A stretch of DNA of 6,199 nt, from the NCBI GenBank assembly GCA_902462015.1, contig CABPZV010000123.1, positions 1-6,199 on the forward strand. The letters are read 5' to 3'. The notes beneath the pieces are model-generated. The model saw only the letters and a list, made by a program, of their open reading frames with translations. It was not told where the DNA came from and did not search any database. Numbering within the stretch: position 1 is the stretch's first letter; every line of letters starts with the position of its first letter. A program made the translations under genes and the position numbers. The DNA is from an uncultured Eubacteriales bacterium. Its GTDB lineage: Bacteria; Bacillota; Clostridia; Oscillospirales; CAG-272. Below, in pieces: positions 1-3,794 of the stretch.

Positions 1-1001
1 GACAGAGCGCCGTTCGCCAGTACCAAGCCGATTTTCCCGTTCGGGGCAAGGTGATGTATCATATGCTGTATCCAAGCATAGTTAGCGTTGCCGGCAGGGG
101 GAGTGCCGTATTTCCAGCGAACATCGTCTTTGAGCTTGTCGCCGCCCCAGTTAGAGAGGTTGAACGGCGGATTTGCCATAATGAAATCAGCCTTTAAGGT
201 TGGGTGCAGGTCATTAAAGAATGTATCTGCCTGATAGGAACCAAAGTCTGCGTCAATACCACGGATAGCCATATTCATTTTAGCCATCTTCCAAGTATCG
301 GCGTTGCTTTCCTGACCGTAAACGGACACACCGAACCTATTGCCAGCGTGTTCTCTTATGAACTTGACCGACTGAACAAACATACCGCCCGAACCGCAGC
401 AGGGATCGTACACACGGCAGTTGGAAAACGGCTTCAAAATTGCCACAATCGTTTTAACAATGCTGGAGGGGGTATAAAACTCGCCGCCCTTTACGCCCTC
501 ATATGCCGCAAACTGAGCGATACAGTATTCGTAAGTTCTGCCGAGCAAGTCTTTGCTTTCCTCGGTATCTCCCATATCCATATTGGTAAACAGGTCAACG
601 ACGTCGCCCAATACACGCTTGTCCAAATCAGGACTTGCGTAATTTTTCGGCAGTACATTTTTAAGGCTCTTGTTCTCCGATTCAATCGCTCTCATAGCGT
701 CGTCAATGACAGTACCGATTTCGGGGGTATGAGCCGAAGAAGCGATTTTGCTCCAACGGGCACTTTCGGGGACGAAAAAGATGTTGTCCGCTGCATAAGC
801 GTCTCTGTCGTCCTCAAAGCCGTCGCCATCAGCTACCAGCTCATCGTATTTCTTTTTAAAAGCACTCGATATGTAACGCAGGAATATAAGACCTACGATA
901 ACCTTTCTGTACTCTGCCGCAGGAATGTGTCCCCATAAAACGCAGGCAGCGTCCCAAATCTGTTTTTCAAAGCCAATGTTGGCGTTGCTCTTTTCAGCCA
1001 T
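1..1001 (-). CDS. hsdM: Type I restriction-modification DNA methyltransferase subunit HsdM (3' end beyond window)
   Basis: This is the modification subunit of a type I RM system. With the specificity subunit HsdS it transfers a methyl group from S-adenosylmethionine to adenine N6, and with HsdR it forms the restriction complex. Translating the minus strand from the ATG at 1001-999 gives 333 uninterrupted codons to the window edge. An HsdM N-terminal helical domain (about residues 8-160) precedes the N6-methylase domain. The SAM-binding motif I, DPCCGSGGMF, lies at residues 199-208 and the catalytic motif IV, NPPF, at 277-280 (bases 173-162). GGEFYTP at 172-178 is also typical of the family. 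GGAG at 1013-1010, eight bases upstream, supports the start. HsdM proteins usually have about 480-530 residues, so roughly the last third is missing here, and hsdS and hsdR presumably lie further left. No frameshift or lost motif is seen. The gene is visibly richer in G+C than the plus-strand genes, which would fit acquisition as a mobile defence module (inference). Confidence 0.95.
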   Translation of the reverse strand, partial: MAEKSNANIGFEKQIWDAACVLWGHIPAAEYRKVIVGLIFLRYISSAFKKKYDELVADGDGFEDDRDAYAADNIFFVPESARWSKIASSAHTPEIGTVIDDAMRAIESENKSLKNVLPKNYASPDLDKRVLGDVVDLFTNMDMGDTEESKDLLGRTYEYCIAQFAAYEGVKGGEFYTPSSIVKTIVAILKPFSNCRVYDPCCGSGGMFVQSVKFIREHAGNRFGVSVYGQESNADTWKMAKMNMAIRGIDADFGSYQADTFFNDLHPTLKADFIMANPPFNLSNWGGDKLKDDVRWKYGTPPAGNANYAWIQHMIHHLAPNGKIGLVLANGAL

Positions 1002-1062
1002 GCTTGTATCTCCGTTTCTATTTTTATCGTTTTCGATTTGACGCTGTTTTTGGTTTCCTGCT

Positions 1063-1278
1063 TCAGTTCTCCTGGTCGTTTGGTATAAATTCGAGAATGT
1101 CATCGACGCCGCAATCCATAACACTGCAAATGCGTTCAATGCTTTCCAGCGACAGATAACCGCCTCTTTTTAGACGAGTCATAATATTAGCAGAAAACCC
1201 TGCCTGTTCTATTAATTGCGCATTGCTCATGTCTTTTTCAATCATCATATGAAAGAGCTTTTTATAGCTGACAGCCAT
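1063..1278 (-). CDS. Small XRE-family (Cro/C1-type) helix-turn-helix regulator
   Basis: A 71-residue DNA-binding protein that is almost entirely one Cro/C1-type helix-turn-helix domain of the HTH_26-like kind. The recognition region is about residues 19-39 (NAQLIEQAGFSANIMTRLKRG in outline). It is followed by the characteristic C-terminal stretch CSVMDCGVDDILEF at 51-64. I chose the ATG at 1278-1276 because GGAGG (1290-1286) sits seven bases before it. The frame can be extended to a TTG at 1347, but that codon is part of the -35 box and the extension would cross the promoter, so it is unlikely to be translated. The gene is the first of the operon and ends 61 bases before hsdM. By analogy with the controller (C) proteins of type II RM systems, it probably represses or times expression of the methylase operon by binding the inverted repeats at its own promoter; that role is inference. 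Confidence 0.88.
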   Translation of the reverse strand: MAVSYKKLFHMMIEKDMSNAQLIEQAGFSANIMTRLKRGGYLSLESIERICSVMDCGVDDILEFIPNDQEN

Positions 1279-1298
1279 ATCCACACCTCCGTTGGTGA

Positions 1299-1313
1299 TA
1301 ATGTAAAACATTA
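1299..1313. promoter_or_regulatory. Second inverted repeat, overlapping the probable transcription start
   Basis: TAATGT-AAA-ACATTA is a perfect inverted repeat with 6-base arms, just downstream of the -10 box. It is partly overlapped by the palindrome TAAGCTTA (1312-1319). Its half-site sequence differs from that of the spacer repeat, so it could be a site for a different protein, a short RNA hairpin in the leader, or chance in AT-rich DNA. Confidence 0.3.
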
Positions 1314-1318
1314 AGCTT

Positions 1319-1347
1319 AGTATATCACGAAAGCGTGAAAAAATCAA
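1319..1347 (-). promoter_or_regulatory. Sigma-A-type promoter of the regulator-hsdM operon
   Basis: Read on the minus strand, TTGATT (1347-1342) and TATACT (1324-1319) are separated by exactly 17 bases. They match the -35 and -10 consensus at four and five of six positions. Transcription would start near 1312, leaving a leader of about 34 bases before the regulator's ATG. No other good promoter is seen before hsdM, so both genes are probably co-transcribed from here. Confidence 0.72.
1325..1338. promoter_or_regulatory. Candidate operator: inverted repeat inside the promoter spacer
   Basis: TCACG-AAAG-CGTGA is a perfect inverted repeat with 5-base arms and a 4-base centre. It lies wholly inside the 17-base spacer between the -35 and -10 boxes. 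A dimeric Cro/C1-type protein bound here would exclude RNA polymerase, so this is the best candidate site for autorepression by the small regulator encoded just downstream. The symmetry is seen directly; the binding is inferred. Confidence 0.5.
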
Positions 1348-1392
1348 TTCTAAAACTTACAGTCTCAAATGATTTGCATTTTTTGGCTTTTA

Positions 1393-1560
1393 TTATTTAG
1401 AGTTATGACAAAACTTCTTATTCCCAATGTTGTTCAGCCTCCCGCTTTCTCCGGGAGCAAGAATGATTTGCTGACCAGAGCATGAGATGCTTACAGTTAG
1501 GTCTGATTCGCCCATAAATTCGAGGCTGTCCACATCCGAATCGTACAGCATTTCAGTCAT
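1393..1560 (-). CDS. Doubtful small ORF or gene remnant, 55 residues, function unknown
   Basis: The minus strand from ATG 1560-1558 to TAA 1395-1393 encodes 55 residues beginning MTEMLYDSDVDSLEFMGESD, with an acidic first half and two Cys (residues 27 and 51). I do not recognise the family. Composition and codon choice look more gene-like than the flanking spacer. Against it, no Shine-Dalgarno sequence precedes the ATG (only an A-rich run), and a TGA lies in the same frame eight codons upstream. It could be a real small protein, the tail of a gene whose start has decayed, or chance. It points the same way as the RM operon and ends about 46 bases before that operon's -35 box. Confidence 0.25.
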   Translation of the reverse strand: MTEMLYDSDVDSLEFMGESDLTVSISCSGQQIILAPGESGRLNNIGNKKFCHNSK

Positions 1561-1683
1561 TGCTTTTTCTTTTCTGAATCAAACCAAATTAATGGCAGCA
1601 GCAATTTATAAACAGACAATTTTTAGACAAATCATGTTTTTATGCCTGTTTTTTGTGCAGATAAATCTTCCTATCTATTTTTT

Positions 1684-1711
1684 AGACAGTCACATTTATG
1701 CTGACTGTTTT
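1684..1711 (+). terminator. Weak hairpin followed by a short T run
   Basis: ACAGTCA (1686-1692) and TGACTGT (1702-1708) form a perfect 7-base stem with a 9-base loop. A G-T and an A-T pair can extend it, and it is followed by TTTTC on the plus strand. The stem is low in G+C, the T run is short, and no plus-strand gene precedes it, so this is at best a weak terminator-like element. Confidence 0.2.
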
Positions 1712-1859
1712 CAAAAAGCTTTGTTTCTCTTATACTGTAAATACAAAATCAAAATTTAATAAATGTCTTGTTGTTGATCGAATACAATTAGACCTAAGCT
1801 TTCAAATAAACAAAGAAAACTCACGCTTAATTATATTCTTTTTACACTGAGAAAGGACG

Positions 1860-1876
1860 TCTCTGATAAACAGAGA
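1860..1876 (+). repeat. Leader hairpin just before the DUF308 start codon
   Basis: TCTCTG-ATAAA-CAGAGA is a perfect inverted repeat ending 15 bases before the ATG at 1892. Its right arm contains part of GAGAG (1873-1877), the nearest purine-rich stretch that might act as a ribosome site. Folding would hide that stretch. Without a visible ligand domain or terminator I do not call it a riboswitch. Confidence 0.3.
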
Positions 1877-1891
1877 GACACGGTAATTATT

Positions 1892-2209
1892 ATGAAAATG
1901 CGTTCCATCATTCCGATGAGAATTGCGAAAATCGGTTACATTTTAATATCCGCCGCATTTTGCCTGGTTGGAATAATTATGATGATTCACCCTGATTTAT
2001 CTCTCAATATAATCGGAATATTCTGCGGTATCGCAATGATAACTTTCGGCATTGTAAAGCTAATCGGATATTTTTCAAAGGATCTTTTCCGGCTTGCATT
2101 TCAATACGACCTGCAATTTGGTATTCTAATGTTAGTTATAGGTCTCATTATACTCTTAAAACCGATAAATACAATAAATTTTAGTAGTAGATTTAAAAGA
2201 GCTATGTGA
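1892..2209 (+). pseudogene. DUF308/HdeD-like membrane protein, C-terminal half lost
   Basis: This frame encodes 105 residues. The first 97 or so resemble the N-terminal half of DUF308 (HdeD-like) small membrane proteins. There are three hydrophobic helices, at about residues 14-32, 39-58 and 72-90, with family-like features such as the P-D-L-S after the first helix and the IGYFSKDLFRLAFQYDL linker. Complete members have about 180-190 residues and six helices. Here the family resemblance stops near Phe97 (base 2182) and eight unrelated residues follow to TGA. Those eight codons are an out-of-frame reading of the MMPL gene that begins at the junction. The start is uncertain: ATG 1892 and ATG 1898 both lack a good ribosome site, and AAAGGA at 1852-1857 is too distant. 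HdeD-like proteins are linked to acid stress in enterobacteria, but in Clostridia the role is unknown. It is probably non-functional unless the half protein still inserts and pairs. Confidence 0.7.
2178..2192 (+). other. Gene-fusion junction between a DUF308 gene and an MMPL gene
   Basis: Left of about 2182 the DUF308-like protein reads in the frame of ATG 1892. From about 2181 the MMPL frame opens and is homologous-looking at once: Leu-Val-Val-Asp-Leu-Lys-Glu-Leu, the segment that normally precedes the second MMPL helix. The MMPL frame has a TAA stop at 2175-2177, directly upstream. The two halves are in different frames, so no fused protein results. The missing material is the DUF308 C-terminal half, any intergenic DNA, and roughly the first 170-200 codons of MMPL. 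The cause could be a genomic deletion or an assembly chimera, and sequence alone cannot decide. Confidence 0.65.
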
Positions 2210-2261
2210 ACAGGAGGAGCCAATTTACGTAGGACTTGCAGTCCTGCTTGCCTGCATTGCG

Positions 2262-3794
2262 ATGCTTGTACTCCTTGACGGCTGGCTTGTTCCATTTGTG
2301 TTTCTTGCATCTATCGGTTCAATGATTCTTTTAAATCTCGGCACTAATTTTATCTTAGGCGAAATTTCTTATATTACAAAAGCATTGTCAGCTGTCTTAC
2401 AGCTCGCTGTAACAATGGACTACTCAATATTCCTATGGCACAGCTACAATGAGCAAAGAGAAAAATTTGACGATCACAAAGATGCTATGGCTGCCGCCAT
2501 AAGAGAAACTCTTACGAGTGTTGTCGGAAGCTCTATTACTACGATCGCAGGCTTTATAGCGCTCTGCTTTATGTCCTTTACACTCGGACGGGATCTTGGA
2601 ATCGTCATGGCAAAAGGTGTTCTTCTCGGTGTGCTTGGATGCGTAACAGTACTGCCGTCTCTTATTCTCGTATTTGATAAGCCTCTTCAAAAAACAAAAC
2701 ACAAGTCGGTTATACCAAATATGAATAAGTTTGCCGGAGGTATTATAAAAATATTTCCGCTGTTCCTTGTTCTGTTTGCCATATTAATCGTCCCTGCTTA
2801 TTACGGATATGACAAAGCCAACAATGAGGTTTATTACGACATGGGAGAATGTCTTCCCGAAGACATGAACTACGTAATTTCTAATTCTAAGTTAAGCGAA
2901 GATTTCGATATTTCATCGACTCATATGGTACTCATAAATTCAAATCTCCCGGCAAAATCAATTCATAAAATGACCGACGAAATGGAGCAAATTGACGGAG
3001 TCAAATATGTACTTGGCTTAGAATCCGTGGTCGGTTCACGTGTACCCGAAGAAATAATTCCGGAAAGCATCAGCGGAATTTTGAAAAGCGACCGGTGGGA
3101 GCTGTTACTTATAAACTCGGAATACAGTGTTGCAAGCGATGAAGTAAACAATCAGCTTGACAGTCTGAACAGTATACTGAAAAAATACGATGAAAACGGA
3201 ATGCTGATCGGTGAAGCACCATGTATGAAGGACATGATTGAAACTACCGATCATGATTTTAAGGTAGTAAACGCAATCTCCATAATTGCTATATTTATTA
3301 TAATAATGCTTGTAGAAAAGAGCATTTCACTTCCTATAATTTTGATCGCAGTAATAGAATTCGGTATATTTATCAACCTCGGTTTACCGCATTATCTCGG
3401 TCAAAGCATGGCGTTTATAACACCAATCTGTATAAGCACTATTGAACTCGGCGCAACCGTTGACTACGCGATTCTGCTGACAACCAGATACAAGGCAGAG
3501 CGAATGGGCGGCGCAAACAAACACACAGCAATTCACACCGCACTTTGTACATCAATTCCTTCGATTATAGTATCCGGAATGGGTCTCTTCGCCGCAACTT
3601 TCGGCGTCGCTCTCTATTCGGACATTGAAATTATCAGCTCGATGTGTATGCTGATGGCACGAGGAGCCGTTATCAGTATGCTTCTGGTTATCTTTATACT
3701 GCCCGCTATGTTTATGCTGTTAGATAAGATAATCTGTAAAACCACAATGGGCATGACAAAAATAAATACAAATTATGTAGAGGTGTCAAGATAA
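2262..3794 (+). CDS. MMPL/RND-family transporter, N-terminally truncated
   Basis: A membrane exporter of the MMPL (RND superfamily) type, which uses the proton gradient to move lipids or other hydrophobic compounds. The first ATG (2262) gives 510 residues, but coding resemblance runs back 27 codons to about 2181, so this ATG falls inside helix 2 and is not the ancestral start. Numbering from it: helices TM3-TM6 at about 8-140, with the MMPL proton-relay pair Asp53-Tyr54 in TM4; TM7 at 161-183; second extracytoplasmic domain at about 185-333; TM8-TM12 at about 335-488, with the matching Gly-x-x-x-Asp-Tyr (Asp401-Tyr402) in TM10. Family members have about 700 residues and 12 helices, so TM1 and the first extracytoplasmic domain are missing. 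AGGAGGAG (2212-2219) lies near the upstream stop, but no standard start codon follows at normal spacing. The stop overlaps the next start as TAATG. No substrate can be assigned. It may be a pseudogene. Confidence 0.85.
   Translation: MLVLLDGWLVPFVFLASIGSMILLNLGTNFILGEISYITKALSAVLQLAVTMDYSIFLWHSYNEQREKFDDHKDAMAAAIRETLTSVVGSSITTIAGFIALCFMSFTLGRDLGIVMAKGVLLGVLGCVTVLPSLILVFDKPLQKTKHKSVIPNMNKFAGGIIKIFPLFLVLFAILIVPAYYGYDKANNEVYYDMGECLPEDMNYVISNSKLSEDFDISSTHMVLINSNLPAKSIHKMTDEMEQIDGVKYVLGLESVVGSRVPEEIIPESISGILKSDRWELLLINSEYSVASDEVNNQLDSLNSILKKYDENGMLIGEAPCMKDMIETTDHDFKVVNAISIIAIFIIIMLVEKSISLPIILIAVIEFGIFINLGLPHYLGQSMAFITPICISTIELGATVDYAILLTTRYKAERMGGANKHTAIHTALCTSIPSIIVSGMGLFAATFGVALYSDIEIISSMCMLMARGAVISMLLVIFILPAMFMLLDKIICKTTMGMTKINTNYVEVSR

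Larger units (their letters stand above)
1348..1891. other. AT-rich spacer between divergent blocks
   Basis: About 540 bases separate the minus-strand RM operon from the plus-strand membrane-protein genes. No convincing conserved gene, RNA gene or insertion-sequence end was recognised. It contains a doubtful 55-codon minus-strand ORF (1560-1393), the 10-base direct repeat TTTTTAGACA (1620-1629 and 1679-1688), and weak hairpins. The part from about 1440 to 1560 is less AT-rich than the rest and could be a decayed gene fragment. I found no clear promoter for the gene at 1892. TACAAT at 1783-1788 and TATATT at 1832-1837 could be -10 boxes, but neither has a good -35 box. Confidence 0.6.

Noticed and set aside
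204..938. A 244-codon open frame on the plus strand.
   Set aside because: It lies antisense to hsdM, whose minus-strand frame has clear methylase motifs; its translation has no recognisable domain.
1279..1347. N-terminal extension of the small regulator from a TTG codon at 1347, adding 23 residues.
   Set aside because: The TTG is the first half of the -35 box and the extension crosses the promoter and transcription start. ATG 1278 has a well-spaced GGAGG.
1611..1656. AAACAG and CTGTTT arms followed by a T run, as a possible terminator.
   Set aside because: Six A+T-rich pairs with a loop of about 29 bases would not form a stable terminator, and no plus-strand gene precedes it.
1487..1759. 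A 90-codon plus-strand frame in the spacer.
   Set aside because: No ribosome site, AT-driven Phe/Ile/Leu-rich composition in the second half, and no recognisable domain. It also overlaps the minus-strand 55-codon frame.
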